Origin: Bacteroides sp.
GTDB taxonomy: Bacteria; Bacteroidota; Bacteroidia; Bacteroidales; Bacteroidaceae
DNA length: 64,000 nucleotides
Assembly: GCA_019416685.1 (NCBI GenBank)
Contig: DXWV01000108.1
Span: 1-64,000, forward strand
Direction: 5' to 3'
Shown here: in pieces, positions 32,515-41,267 of the stretch
How positions within the stretch are numbered: the stretch's first letter is position 1
How the letters are laid out: each line of letters starts with the position of its first letter
Notes under the pieces: model-generated
Databases searched by the model: none
The model's input: the letters and a program-made list of their open reading frames with translations, nothing else
Told to the model about the DNA's origin: nothing
Position numbers and translations under genes: made by a program

Positions 32515-32949
32515 TTATTTCACGGGAATCTTATCAATTCTTTTTTGATGTCTTCCTCCCTCAAATGGAGTGTTGAAGAACTCAATCAGAATCATATCAG
32601 CCTCTTCAGTGCTGATGAAGCGTCCCGGCATCACAAGTATATTTGCATCGTTGTGCTGGCGGGCCAGGTGTGCTATTGCAGCCGTCCAGCAAAGTGCAGC
32701 ACGGATGCCCTGATGTTTGTTTAGCGTCATACTGATACCATTTCCGCTTCCACAAATGGCAATGCCCGGATAGCATTCGCCAGCTTCTACTGCCAATGCT
32801 AACGGGTGCGCAAAATCAGGATAATCGCAACTTTCAGCAGAATAAGTACCAAAGTCTTTGTATTCCCAACCTTTTGCCTGCAACCAACCCCGAACGAATT
32901 CTTTTAGCTCAAATCCGGCATGGTCGCAGCATAGTCCGATTTTTTTCAT
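32515..32949 (-). CDS. rpiB: Ribose-5-phosphate isomerase B
   Basis: 144 residues; interconverts ribose 5-phosphate and ribulose 5-phosphate in the pentose phosphate pathway. CCDHAGFELKE near the start holds the catalytic-loop His and Asp region, and ICGSGNGISMTLNKH near residue 70 the active-site Cys and anion hole. It overlaps the tkt stop (TAATG), so the two are translated together. RpiB-type isomerases can also act on allose 6-phosphate or galactose derivatives, but the tkt pairing favours ribose. Confidence 0.92.
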   Translation of the reverse strand: MKKIGLCCDHAGFELKEFVRGWLQAKGWEYKDFGTYSAESCDYPDFAHPLALAVEAGECYPGIAICGSGNGISMTLNKHQGIRAALCWTAAIAHLARQHNDANILVMPGRFISTEEADMILIEFFNTPFEGGRHQKRIDKIPVK

Positions 32950-34958
32950 TATAACATCTCTTTTACCTGGTTGTATACATTGGCGGCAGTGAAGCCCAGC
33001 TTCTCGTCCAGCACTGTGTAAGGAGCAGAGAAACCAAATGATTCAAGACCGAAAACTTTTCCATTAGCACCTACAAGACCTTGCAGATTTACGGGCAGAC
33101 CAGCAGTGAGACCGAAAATCTTTGTACCTGCCGGAAGTACTGACTCCTGGTATGCTTTATCCTGACTGCGGAACAAACCTTCGGAAGGTGCCGAGACGAT
33201 ACGTACCTTCACACCGTCTTTGCGAAGCAATTCGGCTCCGGCAATGAGGGTGGCTACTTCTGATCCGGAAGCTACCAGGGTTACGTCCGGGTTCTCGTCA
33301 GAGCCGGCAACAATATAGGCTCCTTTGGCCACTTGTGCATAGTCGTTTCCTGCAGGCAGGCTGACGATGTTTTGGCGAGAAAGGATCAGAGCAGTCGGGG
33401 TGTAGATATTCTCCATAGCCAGTTTCCATGCAATAGTAGTCTCTTCGGCATCTGCCGGACGGAGTACAAGCATGGAGTTGTGGCCTTTGTGATTTTTCAG
33501 TTTCTCCATCAGGCGGATTTGTGCTTCCTGTTCTACGGGTTCGTGAGTAGGGCCATCTTCGCCTACCCGGAATGCATCGTGTGACCAGATGAACTTCACG
33601 GGTTGTTCCATCAGGGCTGCCATGCGGATGGCGGGTTTCATATAGTCGGAGAATACGAAGAAGGTAGCACATGCCGGAATAACGCCACCGTGAAGTGACA
33701 TACCGATGCAGACGCAAGCCATGCTCAATTCTGATACGCCGGCTTGGAAGAAAGCTCCGCTAAAGTCACCACGTTTGAAGGCATGTGTCTTTTTGAGGAA
33801 ACCGTCTGTCTTATCAGAATTAGAAAGATCGGCAGATGCTACTATCATATTCTCTACTTGTGTAGCCAGTGCGCTCAATACAGTGGCCGAAGCGGCACGA
33901 GTAGCTACGTTGGGTTTCTGTTCGATAGCGTCCCAGTTTACTTTTGGAGCTTTTCCTGCAAAGAAGTTGGCCATTTTAGCTGCCAGTTCCGGGTTGGTTT
34001 TGGCCCATTCGGCTTTCGCCGCATATTTTTCAGCTACTATTTTTTTTAGGTCTTCGGTACGTTTGGCATACAATTCGGCTACTTCCGGGAAAATAGCGAA
34101 CGGTTCGTCAGGGTTTCCACCCAGATTCTTGATTGTATTGATGTAAGCGTCACCGCCCAATGGTGCACCGTGTGTAGCACAGTTGGCTTCGTAGCTGCTG
34201 CCGTCGGCTTTGCGTGCTCCCTTGCCCATAGTGGTTTTTCCAATGATAAGTGTAGGACGTTTGCTTTCTGCTTTTGCTTCTTTGAGGGCAGTGCGGATAG
34301 CATCAGGATCATTTCCGTTGATTTCGATAACGTTCCAGTCCCATGCTTTGTATTTCATGGCCACATTTTCTGTTGTCACCTCTTTGGTTTCGGTAGAAAG
34401 CTGAATATCGTTAGAGTCATAGAACATGATGAGGTTGTCTAGTCCCAGAGTTCCGGCAATGCGTCCGGCTCCTTGCGAAATCTCTTCCTGAATACCACCA
34501 TCGGAGATATAGGCATAGATAGTCTGGTTCATTACTTCACCAAAGCGTGCTTTGAGGAATTTGGCTGCGATAGCGGCTCCTACTGCAAAGGTATGTCCTT
34601 GTCCCAACGGACCGGAAGTATTTTCCACACCACGCATGATGTCTACTTCGGGGTGTCCCGGAGTGGGGCTTCCCCATTGGCGGAACTGTGCCAGTTCTGC
34701 CAGTGTATATTTGCCGGTCAGTGCAAGTACGGAGTAGAGCATTGGTGACATATGACCCGGATCGAGGAAGAAGCGGTCACGTCCTTCCCATCGGGGATTC
34801 TGAGGATCATATACTAAGAACTCAGAGAAAAGTACGTTTATAAAATCCGCACCTCCCATAGCACCACCCGGATGTCCGGAGTTGGCTTTTTCAACCATTG
34901 ATGCAGCAAGAATACGGATATTGTCCGCTGCACGGTTCATAAGTTTGCTTTCGTTCAT
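32949..34958 (-). CDS. tkt: Transketolase
   Basis: 669 residues; moves two-carbon units between ketoses and aldoses with thiamine diphosphate. GHPGGAMGGADF and SDGGIQEEISQGAGRIAG lie in the N-terminal TPP domain; HDAFRVGEDGPTHEPVEQEA (catalytic His region) lies in the middle domain and a transketolase-C domain follows. I chose the ATG at 34958 (MNESKLMNRAADNIRI), which fits the family start; the open frame runs 15 codons further without support. Two -7 boxes and two palindromes lie upstream, so the operon is probably regulated. Confidence 0.93.
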   Translation of the reverse strand: MNESKLMNRAADNIRILAASMVEKANSGHPGGAMGGADFINVLFSEFLVYDPQNPRWEGRDRFFLDPGHMSPMLYSVLALTGKYTLAELAQFRQWGSPTPGHPEVDIMRGVENTSGPLGQGHTFAVGAAIAAKFLKARFGEVMNQTIYAYISDGGIQEEISQGAGRIAGTLGLDNLIMFYDSNDIQLSTETKEVTTENVAMKYKAWDWNVIEINGNDPDAIRTALKEAKAESKRPTLIIGKTTMGKGARKADGSSYEANCATHGAPLGGDAYINTIKNLGGNPDEPFAIFPEVAELYAKRTEDLKKIVAEKYAAKAEWAKTNPELAAKMANFFAGKAPKVNWDAIEQKPNVATRAASATVLSALATQVENMIVASADLSNSDKTDGFLKKTHAFKRGDFSGAFFQAGVSELSMACVCIGMSLHGGVIPACATFFVFSDYMKPAIRMAALMEQPVKFIWSHDAFRVGEDGPTHEPVEQEAQIRLMEKLKNHKGHNSMLVLRPADAEETTIAWKLAMENIYTPTALILSRQNIVSLPAGNDYAQVAKGAYIVAGSDENPDVTLVASGSEVATLIAGAELLRKDGVKVRIVSAPSEGLFRSQDKAYQESVLPAGTKIFGLTAGLPVNLQGLVGANGKVFGLESFGFSAPYTVLDEKLGFTAANVYNQVKEML

Positions 34959-34989
34959 ATTTATAATGATTAAGTTTTCATATTTTTTG

Positions 34990-35020
34990 CAAAGATAATG
35001 CAAACCGAGAGCAGAATAAA
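34990..35020 (-). promoter_or_regulatory. Promoter P1 of tkt-rpiB
   Basis: The minus strand reads TTTA, 19 bp, TATCTTTG, with a perfect -7 box (34990-34997), 32 bp before the start codon. Confidence 0.55.
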
Positions 35021-35037
35021 ATGAACGTGTTCATTTT
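35018..35037. promoter_or_regulatory. Operator-like palindrome at the tkt P1 -33 box
   Basis: AAAATGAAC and GTTCATTTT are 9-bp perfect inverted repeats with a GT spacer. It overlaps the -33 box of P1, where a repressor would block the polymerase. The regulator is not identified. Confidence 0.5.
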
Positions 35038-35072
35038 TTATGCCAAGGTGCAGCTTACCTTCGCTTTTTCCG

Positions 35073-35095
35073 CAAAGATAAGTCTTTAACGTTAA
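35073..35095 (-). promoter_or_regulatory. Second -7 box P2 with palindrome TTAACGTTAA
   Basis: The minus strand has another perfect TATCTTTG (35073-35080). The palindrome TTAACGTTAA (35086-35095) falls in its spacer, a classical operator position. No TTTG at the -33 place. Confidence 0.35.
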
Positions 35096-35202
35096 TTATC
35101 GGGCATAAGAAGGGGGCTTTTTTCAATCTTTGTTTAAAGTCCGAAAGCGCTCTTCTTGTGCTGCGTACAATAACTATTTGTCCTTATCGTACTTATATCA
35201 AC

Positions 35203-35243
35203 AAAAAGAGAGACACATCTGTTTAGGATATGTCCCTCTTTAT
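35203..35243. terminator. Bidirectional terminator after galK
   Basis: AAAGAGAGACACAT (35205-35218) and ATATGTCCCTCTTT (35228-35241) form an imperfect stem. It lies 19 bp after the galK stop on the minus strand. The 303-bp gap to tkt otherwise holds the tkt promoters. Confidence 0.8.
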
Positions 35244-35261
35244 AGAAGTTAGTTTTTGTTA

Positions 35262-36416
35262 TTATACGAGTTTTCTTGAACCGTCTCCGATTACAACATC
35301 ATACACTTTGGGGCTTCTGCCAAATTTTGCTTTGAATGCCTCTTTTGCCTTTTCGATGAAGTTGTCGTACAATTCTTCTTTAACCAGGTTGATTGTACAG
35401 CCACCAAAACCGCCACCCATAACGCGTGAACCGGTTACGCCACATTCTTTTGCCAAGTCGTTGAGGAAGTCGAGCTCTTCGCAGCTTACTTCGTAGAGCT
35501 TGCTCATGCCGTGATGTGTTTCGTACATTTTCTTACCTACTGTTTCGTAGTCGCTTACTTCCAGTGCATCGCAAACGTCGAGTACGCGTTGAACTTCTTC
35601 AATCACATATTCAGCACGCATATAGTCTTCGTCACTGATGTCTGCTTTGGCTTCTTTGAGCATATCCATGGTGCAGTCGCGAAGGAATTCTACGTGCGGA
35701 TGCTTCTTTTGGATAGCAGCAACAGCAGCTTCGCAACTCTGGCGGCGCTTGTTGTAAGCCGATGAAGCAAGTTCGTGTTTTACTACAGAGTCTACCAGTA
35801 CAAGACGATAGCCTTCCGGTTTGAACGGAAAGTACTGATATTCCAGCGAGCGGCAATCCAAGCGGATCAGACTACCTGCTTTTCCGAATACAGAAGCAAA
35901 CTGATCCATAATACCACAGTTCACACCGCAATAGTTGTGCTCTGTAGCCTGTCCTACTTTAGCCAGTTCAAATTTGTCTATCTTGTTATCACCAAACAGG
36001 TCATTCAGTGCAAAAGCGTATGTGCTTTCGAGTGCTGCTGACGAAGACATACCAGCTCCCAGCGGCACATCGCCGGAGAAAGCTGTATTGAATCCCTTCA
36101 CATCAACACCGCGTTTAATCATTTCACGGCATACACCGAAAATGTATCTTGCCCAGCTTGCTTTCGGAGCATCTTCTTCGTTCAACCCGAATGATACATA
36201 ATCTTTCAGGTCGATAGAATATGCGTTGACTGTATTGGTTCCGTTTGGTTTGATTTCTGCAATCATGCCTTTGTCTATGGCTCCCGGGAATACGAATCCA
36301 CCATTGTAGTCGGTATGTTCGCCGATAAGGTTGATACGGCCCGGTGAGGCGTAAACTGATCCTGTAGTTCCGTCAAAGTGTTTAATAAAACGGCTTCTTA
36401 CGTGTTCTATATCCAT
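35262..36416 (-). CDS. galK: Galactokinase
   Basis: 384 residues; phosphorylates galactose with ATP, the first step of the Leloir pathway. SPGRINLIGEHTDYNGGFVFPGAI near residue 25 is the galactokinase signature, GDVPLGAGMSSSAALE the GHMP ATP-binding motif, and GSRVMGGGFGGCTINLV the third GHMP motif. I chose the ATG at 36416 (MDIEHVRSRF), as the family starts there. It lies 31 bp after the sugar transporter gene, and galM and manA are near, so this is a galactose/hexose block. The usual galT and galE are not in the window. Confidence 0.94.
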   Translation of the reverse strand: MDIEHVRSRFIKHFDGTTGSVYASPGRINLIGEHTDYNGGFVFPGAIDKGMIAEIKPNGTNTVNAYSIDLKDYVSFGLNEEDAPKASWARYIFGVCREMIKRGVDVKGFNTAFSGDVPLGAGMSSSAALESTYAFALNDLFGDNKIDKFELAKVGQATEHNYCGVNCGIMDQFASVFGKAGSLIRLDCRSLEYQYFPFKPEGYRLVLVDSVVKHELASSAYNKRRQSCEAAVAAIQKKHPHVEFLRDCTMDMLKEAKADISDEDYMRAEYVIEEVQRVLDVCDALEVSDYETVGKKMYETHHGMSKLYEVSCEELDFLNDLAKECGVTGSRVMGGGFGGCTINLVKEELYDNFIEKAKEAFKAKFGRSPKVYDVVIGDGSRKLV

Positions 36417-36447
36417 GATAATATTTTTTAATTGGTTAATAAATAGT

Positions 36448-37767
36448 TTATTCAACCGGAATATTCTTGTTTACATTCTTGCAACCGATCAGTGCGTAGT
36501 ACAGCATGTAAGCTACACCGGCAAAGATTACCCAGAAGCTTGACATATAGCTGCTTGTTACGTCGGCTACACCACCCTGAATAAGCGGAAGGATACCACC
36601 ACCGCATACCATTACCATGAAGATACCTGATGCCATTGCGGTATATTTGCCCAGACCTTCTACGGCCAAGTTGAAGATGCCGCCCCACATGATAGAAGTA
36701 CAAAGACCACAAAGGATGAAGAACATGATACCGATAGGCACATTTGCCATACCGAAGCTGATATCTGATTTGAATACAGGCATATTGATTGTGGCTTCAA
36801 CCGGAGCAAACATACCTACAAGCAGAAAGCCCAGTGCGAACAAACAAACGGTAGTCAACTGAGTTTTGCTGGAAAACTTAGCGCCAAGTGCACCACCGCA
36901 AAGACGACCGATCATCATCAGGAACCAATAAGTACCTACGATAGAACCTGCCATAGCGGTATCCATACCGATACCTTTTGCGCCGGCAGCTTCCGGAGAA
37001 GTAGTCAGGAACAGGTTTACGAAGTTAGGGATACCTACTTCAACGCCTACGTATACGAAGATAGCAACTGTTCCGAGTACGAAGTGACGGAAAGACATCG
37101 GACTGTGAGTATCTTTCACCTTGTGGTCTGAAGCGTGCTCCATGTGCGGTTCCGGAAGTTTCATACTGCCCAATACAATGAATGCTATAGCGAAGATACC
37201 CATTGCGATGAACAATGCAGGATTAGCGTCACTAATCTTGGTATCCTGGCTGATAGTACCAATCAGATAACCACCCAATACCGGAACGATAGTAGCTGCG
37301 ATAGAATTCAGAGAACCTCCGAACTGAATCAACTGGTTACCTTTTTTGCCACCGCCGCCCAGTGTGTTTAACATCGGATTTACTACAGCATTCAGCATAC
37401 ACATAGAGAAACCGGAAACGAAAGCACCGCCCAGGTATACCCAGAAAGCAATCAATTCACCGGGAGCGTAAGAGATCTGTCCGGAAAGGAACTGAATTCC
37501 TACGCCGACAAATCCTACGGCAACGGCGATTAACGCTGTTTTCTTATAACCGATTCTTTTCAGCATAATACCGGCAGGAAGACCCATAAAGGCATAAGCT
37601 ATGAAGTTTGCTGCGTTACCCAACTGAGTCATCCAGTTAGGAGCATTGAATTGTTCTTTTACGATGAGTCCGAGAGGATTGGTAAATCCGGTTACGAACG
37701 AAATCATTGCGAAGAGGGCGAACATCATTGCAATAGGCAATAGATAGTTCTTTTTCTGTTGTGTCAT
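36448..37767 (-). CDS. gluP: Sugar:H+ symporter, FucP/GluP family (MFS)
   Basis: 439 residues with 12 predicted membrane helices. SFVTGFTNPLGLIVKEQFNAPNW near residue 25 and PAGIMLKRIGYKKTALIAVAVGF near residue 65 are the marks of the glucose/galactose transporters of the FucP family. It brings galactose or glucose in with protons; the neighbours galK and galM favour galactose. There is no -7 box before it, so it may be read from the galM promoter through palindrome IR-F. Confidence 0.88.
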   Translation of the reverse strand: MTQQKKNYLLPIAMMFALFAMISFVTGFTNPLGLIVKEQFNAPNWMTQLGNAANFIAYAFMGLPAGIMLKRIGYKKTALIAVAVGFVGVGIQFLSGQISYAPGELIAFWVYLGGAFVSGFSMCMLNAVVNPMLNTLGGGGKKGNQLIQFGGSLNSIAATIVPVLGGYLIGTISQDTKISDANPALFIAMGIFAIAFIVLGSMKLPEPHMEHASDHKVKDTHSPMSFRHFVLGTVAIFVYVGVEVGIPNFVNLFLTTSPEAAGAKGIGMDTAMAGSIVGTYWFLMMIGRLCGGALGAKFSSKTQLTTVCLFALGFLLVGMFAPVEATINMPVFKSDISFGMANVPIGIMFFILCGLCTSIMWGGIFNLAVEGLGKYTAMASGIFMVMVCGGGILPLIQGGVADVTSSYMSSFWVIFAGVAYMLYYALIGCKNVNKNIPVE

Positions 37768-37821
37768 GGTTTTAAAAAAGTTGTTAGTTTATAAAATTAG
37801 GTTAGTAAAATCTTCTTTTTG

Positions 37822-37910
37822 GTTGAAAGTTAAGAGTTGAAAATTGAAAGTTACTTACTATGCAACATGTAGCGCAGCTAACTTTCAATTTTCAACTCTT
37901 AACTTTCAAC
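37822..37910. repeat. Intergenic palindrome IR-F, perfect 32-bp arms
   Basis: Arms 37822-37853 and 37879-37910 are perfect complements over 32 bp, built of GTTGAAAG and TTGAAAAT words, around a 25-bp loop that ends in TAGCGCAGC (37870-37878). The galM stop codon TGA (37906-37908) lies inside the right arm. Confidence 0.92.
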
Positions 37911-39021
37911 TATTCAAGTTTTCTGTAGAAAACTTGTAAATCGTTACCTGTTGGTACTCGTCTCCCGGGAGCAGTACTGCCGAGGGAAAATGAGGCTTGT
38001 TGGGCGTGTCGGGGAAGCATTGTGCTTCGAAGCAGATGGCACTGCGAGCCGGGAAGGTGGCGCCATGTGAGCCTTCAAAGCCATTAAGCCAGTTGCCTGT
38101 ATAGAGTTGCACACCGGCTTCGGTGGTGTAAACTTCCATCACACGTCCGCTTATGGGGTCTGTGCAAGTAGCTGCCAGGTCCAGCGAACCGGCTTCCTGC
38201 TTATTGAGTACGTAACAATGATCGTATCCTGCGCCGAAGACAAGTTGCTCAAACGCGTCATTGATGCGTTCGCCCACCGTGTGAGGAGTACGGAAATCCA
38301 TTGGAGTTCCTTCTACTTTGGCAATTTCCCCCGTAGGTATAGATACTTCGTCTATCGGAGTATAGAAATCGGCATTGATTGTGACGATGTTATTTTCTAC
38401 TGTCGGAGTGGGGTTGGCAATACCTGCCAGGTTGAAGAACCCATGGTTGGTAAGATTTACAACGGTAGCTTTGTCGGTAGTGGCACGGTATTCGATAACC
38501 AGTGCATTTTCCTCTTCTTCGAGTCTATAAGTCATTTCTACTTCCAGGTTGCCTGGGAACCCTTCTTCTCCGTCAGCCGATACGTAATTGAAAATGATTG
38601 TACTTTCATCTATTTGATCGGCATCCCACACACGTGCATGAAATCCGGTAGGTCCTCCGTGCAGAGAATTGGGGCCATTGTTGATTGTCAGCGAGTGTTC
38701 TTCGGCATAAAGTGTGAATTTACCTTTGGCAATACGGTTGCCATAACGACCGATAGTGGTACTGAGGAATGGTTCCGGGCTATTTATTACATGATCTATG
38801 CTGTCGTGCCCAAGGATAACGTTGGCATATTTTCCGTTTTTATCGGGGACCATGATGGAGAGAATGGCGCAACCGTAGTTTGTTACGGCAACTTCCATCC
38901 CCTTTTTATTTTTGAGGATAAATAAGTCTGTTTGCTTATCGTCGATATCCTTTTGAAAATCCTTCCGGATTAGTCCGGATAAATTTCCTTCTGTTGGGAA
39001 TGTGTTATTCATGTCTGGCAT
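37906..39021 (-). CDS. galM: Aldose 1-epimerase (mutarotase)
   Basis: 371 residues; converts the beta and alpha forms of galactose and glucose. TIGRYGNRIAKGKFTL, NNGPNSLHGGPTGFHARVWDA (His of the catalytic pair), NLTNHGFFNLAG (second His) and FEAQCFPDTPNKPHFPSAVL (catalytic Glu and substrate loop) are all present. It has no signal peptide. I chose the ATG at 39021; one at 39012 is also possible and the codon at 39039 is TTG-like and less likely. First gene of the galM-gluP-galK run, with a good promoter divergent from manA. Confidence 0.92.
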   Translation of the reverse strand: MPDMNNTFPTEGNLSGLIRKDFQKDIDDKQTDLFILKNKKGMEVAVTNYGCAILSIMVPDKNGKYANVILGHDSIDHVINSPEPFLSTTIGRYGNRIAKGKFTLYAEEHSLTINNGPNSLHGGPTGFHARVWDADQIDESTIIFNYVSADGEEGFPGNLEVEMTYRLEEEENALVIEYRATTDKATVVNLTNHGFFNLAGIANPTPTVENNIVTINADFYTPIDEVSIPTGEIAKVEGTPMDFRTPHTVGERINDAFEQLVFGAGYDHCYVLNKQEAGSLDLAATCTDPISGRVMEVYTTEAGVQLYTGNWLNGFEGSHGATFPARSAICFEAQCFPDTPNKPHFPSAVLLPGDEYQQVTIYKFSTENLNS

Positions 39022-39036
39022 ATATAAAATTTCTTG

Positions 39037-39068
39037 CAAATAAAGCTAAATTCTTTCGTACTCCCAAA
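39037..39068 (-). promoter_or_regulatory. Promoter of galM-gluP-galK
   Basis: The minus strand reads TTTG, 20 bp, TTTATTTG: perfect -33 box, -7 box with one mismatch, 16 bp before the start codon at 39021. Confidence 0.5.
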
Positions 39069-39194
39069 TTATTCATGGTAAATCTATTCGGAGATTTAGG
39101 AAAGTTTAGCGTTTAGTTTCACGGGGGATAAAACTTACTTTCGTGTCGATTCTATGAAATTTTGGTGATGAATTTAATATAAAACGCCCGGTTC

Positions 39195-39225
39195 TGTGTA
39201 TTATTTGATATTTTTTGTATGTTTG
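39195..39225 (+). promoter_or_regulatory. Promoter of manA
   Basis: TGTG at 39195-39198 and TATGTTTG at 39218-39225 are 19 bp apart: a perfect -7 box and a one-mismatch -33 box. The leader would be about 50 nt. Confidence 0.6.
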
Positions 39226-39280
39226 TCCTCTGATTACCAAATCAAGAATTATAATCTAAGTTTATTAACAGAAAAACAAA

Positions 39281-40255
39281 ATGTATCCGTTAAAATTTGA
39301 ACCGATCCTGAAGCAGACACTTTGGGGAGGCGACAAAATCGTTCCGTTCAAGCACTTGAGTGATAACTTGACAGGAGTAGGAGAAAGCTGGGAGATTTCC
39401 GGCGTAGAAGACAATGAGTCTGTGGTGGCCAATGGTCCCGACAAAGGATTCACGTTGACCGAGATGGTGAGAAAATACCGTGAAGAACTGGTCGGTGAGG
39501 AAAATTATGCCCGTTTTGGCAATAAGTTTCCTTTGCTGATTAAATTCATCGACGCTAAACAAGATCTCTCTATTCAGGTGCACCCCAATGACGAACTGGC
39601 AAAAAAACGCCACAATTCGATGGGGAAAACCGAAATGTGGTATGTTGTGGATGCCGATAAAGGAGCCAGACTTCGTTCGGGATTTTCGGAGCAGATCACA
39701 CCGAAAGAGTACAAAGAGCGCGTTTTCAATAATACCATAACCGATGTGCTGCAAGAGTATGAAATACATCCGGGTGATGTGTTCTTCCTTCCCGCAGGGC
39801 GTATACACAGCATTGGTGCAGGTGCGTTCATTGCCGAAATTCAGCAGACGTCAGACATCACTTACCGCATTTACGATTTTAACCGCAAGGACGCCAAAGG
39901 CAATACGCGTGAACTACATACTGATCTGGCACGCGAAGCTATCAACTACGAGGTACTCGATGATTATCGCACCAAATATGACGCTGTGAAGGACGAACCC
40001 GTGGAACTGGTAGCTTGTCCGTATTTCACTACTTCGCTGTATGACATGACCGAGGAGATCAGTTGCGACTATTCGGAACTGGATTCTTTCGTAATCTTTA
40101 TCTGTATAGAAGGTGCTTGCCGGCTGACGGACAATGAAGGCAACGAGTTGGCATTACGTGCCGGTGAAACAGTTTTGTTGCCTGCCTCTATCGAAAACGT
40201 TACGATTACTCCCGAAGAAGGAGGCAGTGTGAAGATTCTTGAAACTTACGTATAA
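39281..40255 (+). CDS. manA: Mannose-6-phosphate isomerase, class I (short type)
   Basis: 324 residues of the cupin type; interconverts mannose 6-phosphate and fructose 6-phosphate. Zinc ligands are seen in IQVHPNDELAKKR (His) and KTEMWYVVDAD (Glu), with a further His in GRIHSIGAG, and the catalytic Arg region is in TYRIYDFNR. The length matches the Bacillus type, not the 391-residue E. coli one. It is divergent from galM and ends in its own terminator. Feeds mannose into glycolysis or supplies GDP-sugars. Confidence 0.92.
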   Translation: MYPLKFEPILKQTLWGGDKIVPFKHLSDNLTGVGESWEISGVEDNESVVANGPDKGFTLTEMVRKYREELVGEENYARFGNKFPLLIKFIDAKQDLSIQVHPNDELAKKRHNSMGKTEMWYVVDADKGARLRSGFSEQITPKEYKERVFNNTITDVLQEYEIHPGDVFFLPAGRIHSIGAGAFIAEIQQTSDITYRIYDFNRKDAKGNTRELHTDLAREAINYEVLDDYRTKYDAVKDEPVELVACPYFTTSLYDMTEEISCDYSELDSFVIFICIEGACRLTDNEGNELALRAGETVLLPASIENVTITPEEGGSVKILETYV

Positions 40256-40306
40256 AAAATGAGACAGTTGGTATCGCTACACGATACGATCTTTCTAATG
40301 AGATTT

Positions 40307-40345
40307 TCCCCTATTAGGCGTAATTGCTTGATAGGGGATTTTTAT
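40307..40345 (+). terminator. Rho-independent terminator after manA
   Basis: TCCCCTAT (40307-40314) and ATAGGGGA (40331-40338) form a perfect 8-bp stem followed by TTTTTATTG. Confidence 0.8.
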
Positions 40346-40442
40346 TGTTTGGAACAAGATAGGGCGTGAGAAGATATTCTGCTTGTTTATCATTCTAAAT
40401 GCAAAAACTTTTGTAACCTTGTAACTGTTAGTCTAACAAACA

Positions 40443-41267
40443 GTGATAGAATATGAAAATTTAGGCAAGTATAACGATTCCCTATGCTGTGGCCAATTAT
40501 GCTGGATAGACGAGAACCTGCACACTGGCGTAGGCTGGCTGCGATGGCTCACCCTCTCTTTGGAAAACTTGAAAGCTATGGTGGATGCATTAGTAATAGA
40601 CAACGGACTGGCTTACAACGTAGTCAACCTTTCCGGTAAATTCAACAAGCAGAAGTTCTTCGACAAGAATTTCTATCCCGTCAGCCTTTTCTATTTAGGC
40701 ATGACGACCTTGCAAAACAACTTTCGGATGGCACTCCCCAACCTGACCATGCGTAGCATCTATATGGACTATTACAACGTGTTGAACCGTATAGACGGAG
40801 GTGCTAACCGGTATGTGTCCACTTACGAACGCTTCGTTGACGAGCGTGATTTTGAATCGCTTGTACGGAACTATTTCGAGCAATACCTCGGTCAGTTCCC
40901 TGCACAGGTGTTCGACAAGATCAACGAGAACTTCATCCGTTGTTCTTTTTTCGAGCTGGTATCCCGCTACTTGAGCAGTTGTTATACCTTTGCCATCGAA
41001 CAGAATAATTCGGAAGGATGTGCCGATTTCAAAATGACCGGTATACCGGGCACGGATTATTACACGGACGACCGTCTGGTGGAGTTCAAATATTACAAAG
41101 CCAAAGAGGCGGAAAAAATGTTAGGGCCGGATGCGCCCCTGCCCGAACATGTAGAACAAGTACATCGCTATACTGAAGACACACTGCGACATTTTCCGAA
41201 CTATAAGGTGTGTACTTATGTGGTTTACATCTGTGCCAACCGAGGATGGAAATGTTGGGAGGTGTAA
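40443..41267 (+). pseudogene. C-terminal remnant of an AAA-ATPase/PD-(D/E)XK protein
   Basis: A 274-residue open frame starting with GTG. The C-terminal part has GCADFKMTG, then DDRLVEFKYYKAKEAEK, the Asp and Glu-x-Lys of a PD-(D/E)XK nuclease fold of the type found at the end of AAA-ATPase_like (DUF1703-type) proteins. Those are normally about 500-560 residues with an N-terminal ATPase; here there is no Walker A or B motif and no room for one, since the manA terminator ends 98 bp upstream. I infer a truncated gene, although a translated stand-alone product is possible. These proteins have unknown roles and occur in many copies in Bacteroides. Confidence 0.6.
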
